This document shows positions 45,107 through 58,100 of a stretch of DNA of 64,000 bases, one piece after another. Source of the DNA: Persicaria tinctoria. Lineage: Eukaryota > Streptophyta > Magnoliopsida > Caryophyllales > Polygonaceae. Every line of letters begins with the position of its first letter. The stretch's first letter is position 1. Where the stretch lies: contig JBANSL010000002.1 in assembly GCA_037127255.1 (NCBI GenBank), positions 3,206,001 to 3,270,000 of the forward strand, given 5' to 3'. The notes beneath the pieces are model-generated. The model searched no databases. It was given only the letters and a program-made list of their open reading frames with translations, and had not been told where the DNA came from. The translations under genes and the position numbers were made by a program.

Positions 45107-45241
45107 TAGATTACATAGGTCTCCTATTGTATAGTGGGCTGAAAGCCCGTTAAGGCCCAATACCTTTGTAACCTATATATATGTTATATCAATGAATGGA
45201 AACCCTCAAGGGGGGATTTACATCAAATCTATCATTCTACA
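45104..45241 (+). repeat. Copia 3' LTR
   Basis: 138 bases, same ends as the 5' LTR, with one additional G in the run at about 45210. Preceded by the polypurine tract TGCGGGGGTT at 45094-45103. Confidence 0.93.
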
Positions 45242-46709
45242 CTTTCCACCACTTCAGAACCGTCATCTCTCTTCAAAAACTGTACCCGGTTCCTCTTACG
45301 CCGAATGACAGTCGTGAGATGAAAATAAGCCGTATTCCGATCCCCGGCCAAAAGCCACTTCTCACGAGACTTTTGGAACCAAAGAAGCTCTTCCTGCTCC
45401 ATCGTAATTTCCAACTCCTTTTGGATTCTAACCTCATCAAGCAGCAATTCATTCGACGGATTGTCCGCCAACTGAATCTGAATCTGTTTCAGTTGGTTCG
45501 AGAGATCCTTTTTCCTGTCAAAAATATTCCCGAAAACAGTTCTATTCCATTTGACGAGACAGTCTCTTAGCCCCTCCAGAGCTGCCGGCGCTTGAACATG
45601 CCCATTCCACTTCTCACTCACCAGACCCTTAAACCCGGGATGAGTAAGCCACGCTGCCCGGAACCTAAAGGGTCTACGATTCTTATTCAGATTCAACTTT
45701 TGCTCCATCGACAAGAGCAAAGGTAAGTGATCTGAACTGAGTTTTGGTAAGTGTCGAACTAAGGCTTCCGGCCAGTCAAGCCTCGCCTCCACGTTCCCTA
45801 CAATCCTATCCAGCCTTCTAGATTTGAGAGTCTCCACTGTTTTCCCTCTCGACCAGGTGAACTTGGGGCCAACAAACCCCATATATATCATTCCCGCCTT
45901 ATCGATCCATTCCCTGAATAGCTCGGCATCAGGCGATAACTCCCCCGATTCATCAAGTTGTTCCCAGCCTTGGATAATACAATTAAAATCCCCACCCACA
46001 AACAACGGCCCCGATACCTCTGCTGTGATCTCCGCTAGCACTCTCCAAAACTCCCTCCTATCAGCTGCGTTCGGGTAAGCATAAACAAACAGAACGTGAA
46101 ACTCCTTCACACCACAAACCACCCTAGACAACACAAACCTCTCGTGGGACTGGATGATCGAAACGTCGACTCTGTCTTTGTTCCAAAACAGCTAGATCCC
46201 CCCTCTGAAGCCATCAGCCTCCACGATGAATCTATCCGAAAAATCCAGCCTCTCATACACCTGCTGGGCGCGAGCCCCTGAAATCTTAGGCTCGAATATC
46301 GCAAGGATATCCACCTTATGTAACTTGATTAAATACTTAATCGATCTGCGAAACCCGCCACTGCCGGCCCCGCAACAATTCCAAAGGATACAATCCATGG
46401 AAACCTTACCAGGCAAGCCGAACCCCCTCCGAGCCCTAACAACCGTCAGGGTTTCCATCAACCACCATGTCCCCTCCCTCTCCGGACTTGACATCTTTCG
46501 TCGTCCTTTTATCCATATTGATCTCCCTATGATGATTAGCAATGGCCACCTCGTCTCCATCATCCCGATCCACATCAATATGACACACAATACCATCCTC
46601 TCTAACCCCTTGAAGAGAAATATCATCGACCTGCTCCTTTCCCTTGCTATTCATACCAATCTCCGTCATTCTATTAGACTCCTCACCCCGGTCTAGCTCT
46701 TTAAATACA

Positions 46710-48040
46710 TTAAACCCAACTGGGCCTTTTCACCGGCCCACCTTGCACAACCAGCCCACTCCCTGAAGCCCTGAGATCTTTCTTTGTCAATTTCACTTTC
46801 CTTTCCTGTTTCTTTGGACTTGATACCCCAAAGTCAAAATCTTTGGAACCTTCCACGTGAATTGGATGATCCCTAGGTAACGCCGGAATTATAATCTTCT
46901 CCCCTTCTTTATTCTTCTCATCATTGTCGGGCAACCGTTTAGAATTTCCTTCTCGCTCCACATTTAATCCTCCCTCGTCCGTACCAGCCGTTTCAACATT
47001 AATGGCCCCCGAAGTCGAAGCACCGGTCTTCCTAGGCACCGTCTTTCCTACCGGTTGGGAGTTTCCGGCCATACCCCTTTTCTGTTTTTGGTTCCGGCGA
47101 CGCCGAGGAGCCTCTATCCATGGTCCATAACTACCGCCGCCCTCCCCAATCTCACCGTTACCCTTCTGTGACACCTGCGTATTCGACTCCCCCATCTGCA
47201 CATCAAAAGACGTCACTGATTGGCCAACAAGATCCTTTCCAACTTGTTTCTCCGAACCTCCTACCGGCCCTTTGATCCCCATCGGGCATTGCACTCTCAA
47301 ATGACCAAACCTACCGCACTTAAAGCATATCCGATTCAGCCCTTCGTACTCAAGGAAATATACATCCCCGTTCACCGTAACCGTGCCCTTAAGCGGTCTA
47401 GAGAGATCCACCTCTACACACACCCGATCATACCTCCCTCTATTAGTGAAAAGAGTGCGCGAATCCACCTTGATCGGGTTTCCCACTCCAGAAGAAATTT
47501 TCAAAAGTATGCTCTCTTCATATAGCACAATAGGGAGATTCGCTATCCGGACCCACGCTGGCAATGTGGAAATAACATCCGTCAATGGGTCAAAGCACGG
47601 AGTCCATGCCTTGATGATGAGGTAGTGGCCAAAAACAGTCCATGGACCACCAGTAAGTACCTTAATGTAGTCTTGCTCATTGTCGAACCTGACCACGTAG
47701 TACCCTTTCGGCAAATCCGCAAGTAACATTTGCCCGGATGGCTTCCAGAGCTCCCTAATCTTCCTTTCCATGGCCACATATGGGACAAAACCTCCCAGCA
47801 CTTTGATTATCAGCGAAGATTTCCAAACCGCCTCCAACTCCGCCATAACTTCATGAGGAATATCCACCACCGGATCACTGTCAATACCCCCGGGAACGAT
47901 ACTTTGACCTTATCCTCCACACAACCAATCCTTGGCACTCTCCCGAACCGAACTCCATCACTCATACACACATCCTTCCAAGAACGAGCCCCATCAGGAG
48001 GGTCTCCCTTTGGAGCGTTCTGGAGAGGAGTGCTAGCCAT
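46710..48040 (-). pseudogene. LINE-2 ORF1: DUF4283-like domain plus CCHC zinc knuckle, frameshifted
   Basis: The start is MASTPLQNAPKGDPPDGARS at 48040. The reading frame shifts at a G run (CCCGGGGGT on the minus strand, about 47888-47894). From there the protein continues as DPVVDIPHEVMAELEAVWKS with a DUF4283-type nucleic-acid-binding region (GYYVVRFDNEQDYIKVL, GPWTVFGHYLIIKAW, LPAWVRIANLPIVLYEE). A zinc knuckle, CFKCGRFGHLRVQC, lies about residue 180 of that part. A basic, low-complexity C-terminus ends at 46710. A second small indel near 46722 may have cut off a C-terminal extension, because an adjacent frame stays open to 46436. This is the canonical gag-like ORF1 of plant L1 elements and contrasts with the ORF1 at 16706-18892. 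Confidence 0.85.
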
Positions 48041-48570
48041 GGTCCCTCGAACTAACAAAAACGAACTACCAGATCACTCCGGCGAACCCCACCGGAATGC
48101 AACAGAAAGAGAGCGTTTATCCAAGGGGATATTGTTGTTCACTAATGATATTTGTTGGAGGGATATAAATGAATTGATTGATAGATCAGAGACCTATTTG
48201 ATACAAATGTGAAACATTGGGAGCCAGCCAGGAATTTTATCTTGTTTGTTTGTCCATATTGCTGAATTTTCAAGAGTTTCGGTATCATATTTGGAATTTC
48301 CAGAAAATATAAAGGAAAGAGAAAGTAAAACGGGTCATTGCTCTCAGCTTTGCGCACTGCTACGAGTCTGACCGCTCCATCCTCCCGAGTCCGGCACACA
48401 CTCAACCAACCAGGCTTCAGCTCGCGCGCTCTCACTTGTCGTCCTCCCCTTCCTCCTCACCATGATCGCATCGTTTCCCCGATCCATCGAATCGTGATCC
48501 CGCAGCTTCTTCGGCATTTCTCGGGGAATTTCTCATTGAGATCTGCACGAGAGAGGGAGAGATCTGAGTT

Positions 48571-51500
48571 ATGGCTTTCATGGCGGTTCTCGAATCAGAT
48601 CTTCGCGCTCTCTCTGCCGAAGCTCGCCGTAAATTTCCCGCCGTCAAAGACGGTGCTGAGCATGCTATCTTGAAGGTTAGATTTGTGGTTTTGCATTCGG
48701 AATTCGCTTTTGCATCCTCAAAATTGACCGTTAACTTTTTCTTTTTGGTAGTCCATGGAATTTGATTGGGGTTGCATTCTACATAAGGTGCATAGTAGTT
48801 TTGATATCCGAAATTCTTGGTACTTGCAAAAGCTTAAGGAAGTGCCTGTTTTTCATCGTGCTCGGAAAGTATTTGTAAAACATTTCAAACAATTTGAACC
48901 CTAAACCTTGAAAGTCGTGAATGTTAGGGTTATCGAAATCTCTAGCTAGAGGAAACAGAAAGAGGGGTTCAACGAGGAAGCAATGTAGTACAAAGTAAAA
49001 AGAGCTTGTGTCCCAACATAATGCCACATTTCAGACGTTTTGCTCTGGAATTACTTGTCGGTTGTTGCTTGATCATGCTTGGTGTAGTTCCAACAATTGG
49101 CGAATTAGTCCTAGAATTTACATGTTTAGAAGATCTATCATTTGTTTCACAAATACAGAGCACCAAACCCAAACCTAGCTCAAGGGAGGTTGGATAACCT
49201 ATATGTCTATATTAATCCCAAGGCAACTTCTCACATTCTGCTTTGCAATAGGCCTTGAAACCTATTGCTTTTGAGATTTGTCATTTGCTTGAACAGTAGT
49301 TAGTGCTAACCAGTTGTCTTTGCTGTTCATCCTTCTGTCTGAACTAATCGGTGGTCGTATTATTTCACCTACCATCTGAATGACATTCGATTCTTCTTAC
49401 CTTGTTTTTATTCTTTGTGTTGCTCCTTCCATTTTTAATGTTTGTTGTGTAAATTGCAGCTCCGATCACTATCAAGCCCAAGTGAAATTGCTCTTAATGA
49501 GGATATATTGCGTATATTCCTTATGGCATGTGAGGTTAAATCAATCAAGTTGAGTGTAATTGGGCTTTCATGTATGCAAAAACTAATATCTCATGATGCT
49601 GTGGCTCCATCAGCTCTAGGAGAGATACTCTCTACCTTGAAATATGTGAGTTTACAACTTTACATCCCTCTAATATATCAATGCTGTTGCATCATCATGT
49701 TCTATTTTGTTCTCTTAATATATTTTCCCTAAAAGGAAAACACAAATCGCAGACTGCAATTTCATAACCTTTGTTATTGAATTAATATATTGTTCATCTG
49801 TTGTTTAATTTCCTGGAATGACAACATTATGAGACACGTGACAACTACTTGATTTAGCTCGTCAAACCCCCACTTCTGATTCAGCAGTAGAATATCAAAA
49901 TCAGCGTTCACTCTATTCAGTGATTTAGGTGTAGGAAACTGCTGCTCATTATGGAACAATTTATGATTATTTAGCTCTATTACTCCTCTCATTGTTACTC
50001 TTGCCATTTTTTTTGCCAATACAAAGTTTTAATACTTTGTTCCTGCTTAGCATGCCGAAATGACAGATGATAGTGTTCAGTTGAAGACACTTCAGACTTT
50101 ATTAATCATATTTCAGTCACGTCTGCTTCCTGATAATGAGGTAAGCTTTGTAATCTGTTAATGTATGTTATGTTGAAGTATTTATTATGATACTGAAATT
50201 TTCTGATATTCTCCTGCTATACGTATATCTATTTGCATTCTTGATAATATTTACTGCATTATCAGCTATTTTTGGGGTCATCTGATCAAAGAAGTTTCAT
50301 GCTTTAATGGGATAATACTTTAAGCATACTTCATAAAATTCAGCCAAATGCTTGTAGATGGACTTCCCTATGAAGTAGGGCTTGTTTGGAAACACCATAG
50401 TTTGCATTATATTCTCCTTGTCATTGCACGTTATTCATTATAAGTGCCTTGTCGGCACACATTATTCATGATAATAAATCAACACGTCACTCCAAACAAA
50501 CCATATTTGGTGCCAATAGTTATCCTTACGCAAGGAACGTATAGTGCTTGTCACATTTTAATCTATATCAAAACTTAACCAATCTGCCAGGACAAACTTG
50601 TAGTTGCATTCTTGTTCTTATAGATTTTATCGCTGTGATTTGTAGAAGACATCTAATGTTGCCCAACAAAAAATTGTAAACATGGCTAGTTTAACCATTT
50701 TTTCATGCATTTATGTCCGTCGTTCTGGTTTAGAGTAATGGAGTGCATTTTCCTTTGCTTCTAAGGTATGTTGACGAGATGAGGATAGACCTTCTTAGAG
50801 TCGGAGATCGTTAGCTAATCTAGTTTCACTTTATCTTGTTGTTTTGTCTATTTTTAAGGTGGGACTATTGAGTTACAGAAATCACGTAAAATTTTCATGT
50901 TAGTTGTAGTTGGTTGGTGTTATAAATTTCTTACTGAAGTAAACATTTTGAAAAAAAATAGCGTTTTACCTTTCTTAACATAGGGTTTGTATGCCTTGCA
51001 TAGCTTTAGAATCGTAGTTTACTTTGGTGTGTGCCTGGATTTGATTCGTGGTGTGTTTGTTCTTGATGCTTCTTACATTAGATTAAACCCAATGAATACA
51101 AACTTTTTGATACCTATTCCTTCACTGATCTAAATACATCACTAAGGAACATTTGTCGCGATTGTGTAATCTCAGGACAACATGGCTCAAGCTCTTGGCA
51201 TTTGTCTCAGGCTTCTAGAAAGTAGCCGTTCCTCAGATAGTGTGCGGAAGTAAGCAATTGCTTTTAATGATCATGGTGGGATGTGAAGAGCATTTTTCTG
51301 TTCTGCGTTAACATGTCAATCTGATCCATATGAATCATGTACAGTACCGCAGCAGCAACCTTTAGGCAAACAGTAGCCTTGGTTTTTGATCATGTAGCTC
51401 AAGCTGAGTCACTTCCATCAAACGTATTTGGTTCAGGAGGTCAAATCTACCGGTCCAATTCTATTACTGGAGATGTTAATCGTAGTATTCATCGTGCAGA

Positions 51501-54500
51501 GTAAGTATGTTCTTGCAACTCCCATTTCATGCTTTCCTTCCTTTATAGGATATATGCTTACTTAATACTCCGTAGTTACTATTGCAGTTTGCTTTGGATT
51601 CTTTTTCAATCCCTTCTTTTCAGATTTTTTTTTTACCTTGTTGAGTTCTCTGTCTGCATGTTAATGATCATCTCTATGCTCATCATTTGACCTAACCAAC
51701 TAAAACATCTATCAGAGAATGGGATGTTGTTGCAGTAGACCCTTCACTGAGGAGGGAAACCTTGAGCGAAATTGGAAAGCTTGGGCTTCACTTGCTTGAG
51801 GACCTAACAGCCCTTGCAGCAGGTGGATCTGTATGTGGCTATGTTCTCATTTTCATTTCTATACAGATATCGTGGTATTTTTTTTAACTAATAGCAAAAT
51901 CTGTTAACTAATTATATTTGGTAGGAAGATATGCTAAAATATTGATCTGTTTAGTAAGGATGAGTCTAGTTTCCTCACTTATGGGTTGTTTCTTTTTCTT
52001 TTGTATTCCAGGCAACCTGGCTACATGTCAGTTCTATCCAACGCTCGTTTGCACTTGATATACTTGAGTGAGGCACCTGTCTCTCTTACCACTTTCAGCT
52101 ATTTTATATCTCTGCTTCTTCACGTACTCCTATATTGCTAAGATTTGGAAGAACTATGTTTCCCCTGTTGTTTGACTCAGTCTATAGTGACACATGGTTC
52201 CATTTTATAGTAACAGTTGGTCAAACTCAAGTTTGAACATGCCTATATTTCTGCATCACTCTCTTCCTTGTTTCCACTTTCTGCTCTCATGTAATCTCTA
52301 TTTTTTTCTTTCTTTCTTTTCTTTTCTGCTTTTCTCTATTCAAATTGATAAGAATTAAAACCTTTGAAGTTCCTAAAATTCTTGCTTTATCTGTTCAGTG
52401 CTTCTGTCTCTTCTTCATGTTAGAAACAACATGACTCAAACATGAAATAACCTTTACCTGTTTTTTCTGATTTCCACTTTTACTGATTATGTTGTTATTT
52501 GTACTGTGTTTCAACAAATACAATTTCCTTATGATTATCTTCTTGATCTTTAGTCTTCAGATTTCTCTTGCAAAATACTGAATTCAATGGTTGCATACAT
52601 TGGAGGGTTAAAGCATCAAGTGATGCCAAGGGTTTTATTGGTTTGGCGTACTCGTTTTTTTTGGAGGAGAATGGATGATGCTTTTGCAAATTCCAGAGGA
52701 ATATGTCAGGCTGCTTTGCTAATAATTCTTTTTCTTCGACTTTTGATTTTTTATGAAAGCATAATTAAGGCCATTATCAGTCTAGAGAGGCATAAACAGT
52801 TTTTGACAAGTTTGGATTCCTCATGGCCTAATCACACGTGCAATAGTGGTTGTGGAATCTCCCTTCTTTTTTTTTTTTTTTTTTTATCAATTATCAGCTT
52901 CCAAGCAAGTTTGCCTGCCAGTCAAAGCATTTGCTGGATTCTTATTTTGCAATATATTTTGTCAGTATGAATTACTTGATTTTATGCAATGGCAGGTTTG
53001 TGCTGTCGAATTATGTGCCCGTGTTCAGAACCCTGATTCCATATGAGCAGGTTCTCTGAATGCTGTCAACCTTATAAATTTAGATACTTCATGAATTCTA
53101 GTATAGTGCTTGAGGTGGAAAGTTCCATTTCAACTCTGCAGGTCTTGCGCCATCAGATATGTTCCCTTTTGATGACTTCCATTCGAACCAATGTTGAGGT
53201 AGTGCTGTATTGAATTTTCAAAACCTGTACTAGACATTGTATGCTTTCTCTCATTTTGCTTATGTCTATAAACCAGCTAGAAGGAGAAGCTGGGGAACCT
53301 TCTTTCCGTCGTTTGGTCCTACGGTCCGTAGCGCATATCATCAGGCTTTACAGCTCATACCTTATAACTGAATGTGAGGTATTGCTAATTACCTTTTTTA
53401 GTTACCCACGTGGTGCCTCTATTGCATATCCTTCTTTAAGAATTCCGGGTCCTTTTTCATTTTGTACTTCTGTATACTCTGTAAAAACAAAAGACATATT
53501 GTTAGAAAGTCTTGTAATCTTTTCTTTATGTACAATATCGCTAATGCTATTCCTGAAGATTATTAATTCCGGCATTTATATTGATGCTAAGAAAATCCAC
53601 AACTTCTATTCTCAAAATGAAAAAGAGAAGAGGAAACTGATTACCGCAGCACTTTCGGTATGATATATCCATATTGACAGAACTGATTATATGCCTTTTG
53701 GTGTAGGTTTTTCTTAGCATGTTAGTGAAGATAACAGCTCTAGACCTGCCTTTGTGGCATCGAATATTGGTACTTGAAATTCTTAGGGTAAGTGTGAAAT
53801 CTTTTCTCCTTAATGTGGAATTTGATTTGGATACAATATTAACAATGAGAAGCTTACAAATTACAATGGACAGGGTTTCTGTGTTGAGGTGCGAACAATG
53901 CGCATTCTTTTCCAGAACTTTGACATGTAAGGCCCTTCAATCTACACACAGTTTTTCATTTTAACCATGAATGGTTATTGCTCGAGTATTGTCATTTGTA
54001 ATACCAATTTGGCTAATTTTTAAGTATTTATCTTTTTCGTTTACTTTTAAGGGGTTTATGCATTTGGTCTCATACATATCTCCACAGTACCCACTATTTT
54101 AGTCTTTTCATGTGGAAGTTTGATTATCGATTTTTGCCATTTAATCTCTCACCAAGTGCGAATCCTTGTGCGATCGATGAATAATCAGGGCTCCATTACA
54201 TATAGTTGATTTCTGTGAGAGGTTATGGAATCGATCATTGCTTTCTAATGTCCTTGTAGTTCAGTATTCCAGCTGAGCTATTGGTTTCACTGAATTTGCA
54301 GGAACCCCAAAAACACTAATGTTGTAGAGAATATGGTGAAAGCTCTTGCTAGAGTTGTTTCAAATGTACAGGTAAAACACACAAAGTTAAAAATTTATTA
54401 TACTCTTTATTTCCGATATCACTCGTAAGGGAATGTTTTCTAAGCCAGTAAGCTTCAATGCTTTTTACTTCTCCTGTTTCTCTTCTAATCAAGTACTATA

Positions 54501-55105
54501 TTGGATTGTAACTGTGGCATTGATTCCTCTGGTTGTAAATTCTGTTGCCCTTTTCTTAAGTTTCATTAACACTGAGCCATGCACTAGAAGTTCTTTCTTA
54601 ATCTATCATTTTCTTTTTCTGAATTCTTTGATCTATACTCATAACACCTTCCATTTCCCCTTTTCTTCCTTCTCTGCTAAAAGGAGATTAAAATTCACGT
54701 CCTTTGTCTCATAGCTTTGACAGTTCTCTTCGTGATCAGCATTAGTTGAATGTTCCATTGGCAGATGTATCCAGTTAAATACTCTTTTGTTATTACTGAA
54801 ACTTATAACTCTACTTTACCTTGCTTCAATTACCTTTTGTTAACTGTTAAATAAGTACAACCGTAAAAGAGTGGCGAGTAGTTGCAGCCACATTCCCAAC
54901 AAAGAAAGGGATTGAATACCTCTGAATATTTTGATGAATTAGTTGTGTGCTCCAGGTAGAAGAGACAAGTGAGGAAAGTCTTGCAGCTGTTGCAGGAATG
55001 TTCAATAGTAAAGCTAAAGGTAGTCACTGAAATCAATTTCCAATTCAAGCTTTAAAGTTACCAGTTACTTAATGTCACTAATATAGATAATTATACTCTG
55101 CTCTT

Positions 55106-55136
<31 letters not shown>

Positions 55137-58100
55137 GCATTATTTCTTTATATGCCTGGAGAAAGATACATCGTGCATTTGTGCAGAATTGTATTTTTCT
55201 CAATCTTTGAAAATATTGGGCATAATATTTGTTATTTTAGATTGTTATTTCTGGACTTATTCAGTAATCTCATAGTCCTTATTAAAAAGCCTTGGTGTTC
55301 CACCAGATTAATTTATCATTCATCCTACAGGTATCGAATGGATATTGGATAATGATGCATCTAATGCAGCTGTAATAGTGGCAAGTGAAGCACATGCAAT
55401 AACTTTGGCTGTAGAAGGCCTTTTAGGTGTTGTTTTTACCGTGGCCACATTGACAGATGAAGCTGTTGATGTTGGAGAGGTGTCAGCCTCACTTTTTTCA
55501 TTTCCTCCAACAATTTCTCCTTTATCTATGAATCTAAATAGCCGTTTCTGCTTCTATTGAAAAATGGTTTAACAGCTTGAATCCCCAAGATATGACGGTG
55601 TTCCTCCTGCACTGACTGGGAAAACATCAGCTCTCTGCTTATCAATGGTGGATTCAATGTGGTTAATCATTCTTGATGCACTATCCTTAATTTTGGCAAG
55701 GTATGATTATGCTACTTTTAGTTATACTAGTCCCCTCCCCTTGTCATGGAGCTCTAGTACTGATTTGAAATTATTTGGAAGATCACAAGGGGAGGCTATT
55801 GTCTTGGAGATCCTGAAGGGATACCAGGCATTCACCCAGGTATGTATGACATGGAAAAAATGAAAGTTTGAATTCTTTGTCAACCAGAAAGTCTCTGTTG
55901 AGTTTTTTGGGTGCAAATAAGGTTCACCCAGGTATGTATGACATGGCATCCTCTTTTTTCTTTTCTATTTTTCCTGCAGGCTTGTGGGATGCTTCACTCA
56001 GTTGAGCCATTAAATGCTTTTTTGGCATCACTTTGTAAATTCACCATTAACATCCCCAATGAGTTCGAAAGGAAAAGGTTTGAGAATTTTTTAGTAAATA
56101 TTATTTTCCATTGAGTATTGGCAAAATTGTGAGCTAAGAGTGATAACTGTAAATGACTTTGTCTCATCTTGGTCGCCATAAGGCCCATAAATCATTTGCT
56201 TCCTTCTCCATACTTTTCATAGTTCTCATGCAGTTATGCTGTTGCTTTTTGCAATTTTGATTTCCGGACTGTCATTTCTGGTGGTTCATTTTTATCTGGT
56301 CAAATCATGCTTTGGTACTAAGGCAAATAATAGTTGGGCTGAATGAAAATTGGCTCTTTAGGTACTTGGAAAAAGGTAAGACCTCATGGAGGATTTAATT
56401 TGTGGTCTTAAGACTATCCAGATCCCAAGTGTAAAGAGTTAGCTTACACTCCTACTCAAAAAAACATCACACATCCCATGTATTTTGCCAGTGAACAGGG
56501 TTAAAAAAATTTGAACCCTTCCAAATACCCCCTCCATTCTCACGGAATACAAAATGAAATGGACCCCACCTCCCCCAACAATCAACCAATGAGAGCAATT
56601 CTACATACGTTTTTCTCATTTTTCTCCATTATTTTAAGTGGGCCCCAACAATAGACGAATGAAAACATTTTCATTTGTTATTTCTTTACAAGGAAAATTA
56701 AGATTTTACTTTCATAACAAAAATAAGTACCCTAAAGTTTTGGCAATTATGATTGTAGTGTTTTGCACTCTCCTGGGTTGAAGCGCTCAGAATCCTCAGC
56801 TGATCAAAGAGATAGCATCATCCTAACTCCCAAAAATGTGCAGGTATAGATATAAACTCCCAGGTGTTATTTTCTGAATCTTGACACCACCTTATACACC
56901 TTGCCTTTTATATTTTAATTATTGTACATTATATTTTGTACATTTTCTTTTGTTAGTTTTATTATCTTTTTTTGTTCAGATGGCTTTTTCTAATTTACTT
57001 CAAAATTCAGGCTTTGAGGACTCTCTTCAATGTGGCTCATAGGCTACATAATGTTTTAGGCCCTTCTTGGGTTTTGGTAAGTTGTTGAATTCGTTATCTC
57101 CATGAAAAGGTTCATCATCTTCCTACTCATATGCTAGCTATGAAATTGTGTACAGGTATTGGAAACTTTAGCTGCACTAGACCGGGCAATCCATTCACCA
57201 CATGCTGCAACGCAGGTGATTGTTCTGTTTTCATCATCTCTGATCTGTAACTTTAGTATTTTATTACAAGTCAGTGTTGCTGGAAAGAGTTGATTCTTCA
57301 TAATCCATTCTATACTTGAGTATACTGTTCATATTATGGTCTTCTGTACCCCTCTGTTCTGTAACTTTGGTAGTTTATTACATGTACCCCTCTGTGATTT
57401 TGGATATGTCTGAGAATCTTGATTATATTGGTTCATATTGTGGCCTTCCTTTTGATTAGCCGCTACATGTTTATTTTAGATTGAAAAATATACTCTATTT
57501 AACTGAAAGGAAAATAATACAATAGAGGATGACTGGATCATGAGATATTTTCTAGGTCTTCTTAAAAAAGGCGCTGGTAAGGTTGCATGTGGGAATTCCA
57601 AAACCTCTAGTTTTTCCTGCAGAATAAGCTTGCTAAGATTTTTAAATAAACAGATCTTTTGCAGGGTGGTTTCCCTTTTGTTTTTTCTTCGTTATGACAT
57701 TGAGGGGAAAAAAAAATCTTTTGCAGGAAGTGTCTACTTCTGTTACAAGACTTACATGGGAATCATCAGGACAGTACAGCGATTTCAACATCCTCTCCTC
57801 TTTAAATTCTCAGGTGAATATGTAATCTGGTTTGTTTCCGACTTTCCAATAATATAGTTTCTTCACTAATTGCATGATCTGACATAAATGGAACTCCTTG
57901 TGTATACAGCTATTTGAAAGCTCGGGCTTAATGAACATATATGCTGTGAAATCGCTGCTATCTGCTCTTTGCCAACTGTCGCAACAATGCTTACTAGGAA
58001 CTTCAAGTAGCTTTGGACCATCATCAAGTCAGAAAATGGGAAGCATTAGCTTTTCAGTTGAGCGAATGATATTGATCCTTGTTAACAATCTTCATAGTAA

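Larger units (their letters stand above)
41323..45241 (+). mobile_element. Non-autonomous Ty1/Copia retrotransposon
   Basis: The LTRs are at 41323-41459 (137 bp) and 45104-45241 (138 bp), each starting TGATAGATT and ending TTCTACA. They appear identical except for one extra G in the 3' copy, so the insertion is recent. The target duplication is CTTTC at 41318-41322 and 45242-45246. A primer-binding site (TGGTATCACAGC, 41460-41471) abuts the 5' LTR, and a polypurine tract (TGCGGGGGTT, 45094-45103) precedes the 3' LTR. The interior encodes protease, integrase and reverse transcriptase but no gag, and RNase H has lost its core. It must have relied on proteins from another element. Confidence 0.95.
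38364..46398 (-). pseudogene. LINE-2 ORF2: endonuclease, reverse transcriptase, zf-RVT, RNase H (inactivated)
   Basis: It starts MDCILWNCCGAGSGG at 46398. The endonuclease includes IFEPKISG, GGDFNCI and SSDHLPLL. An in-frame TAG at 46192-46194 interrupts it after FRGGI. The Copia element (41323-45241) splits the frame between the endonuclease and reverse transcriptase. RT motifs are QFRPISLCN, GSFIPGRNITDN, KLDLEKAYDRLRWD, RGIRQGDPLSPYL and FFADDIVLM. A run of 17 C on the plus strand (39967-39983) shifts the frame after GFLWG. The remaining part has KMHLVAWNEVCLPKSKGGLG, a zf-RVT region, and an RNase H (NADGAVNKDG, AAELWSIL, IETDS, NRLADSLAK) ending at 38364. It has three independent lesions and is dead. 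Confidence 0.9.
38252..48138 (-). mobile_element. Second full-length L1 LINE (minus strand), carrying a Copia insertion
   Basis: The 18-base direct repeat TCACTAATGATATTTGTT occurs at 38234-38251 and 48139-48156. A T-rich tract (38250-38264), the poly(A) tail of a minus-strand element, adjoins the left copy. Without the Copia and its 5-bp duplication the LINE is about 5.96 kb. It encodes ORF1 (48040 down to about 46710) and ORF2 (46398 down to 38364). Several inactivating lesions are present. The 5' end lies about 430 bases upstream of the MON2 start codon, head to head with it. Confidence 0.92.

Noticed and set aside
53241..53663. 140-codon frame in the MON2 region
   Set aside because: It is exon 10 read through into the following intron; exon phases and homology support splicing at 53378.
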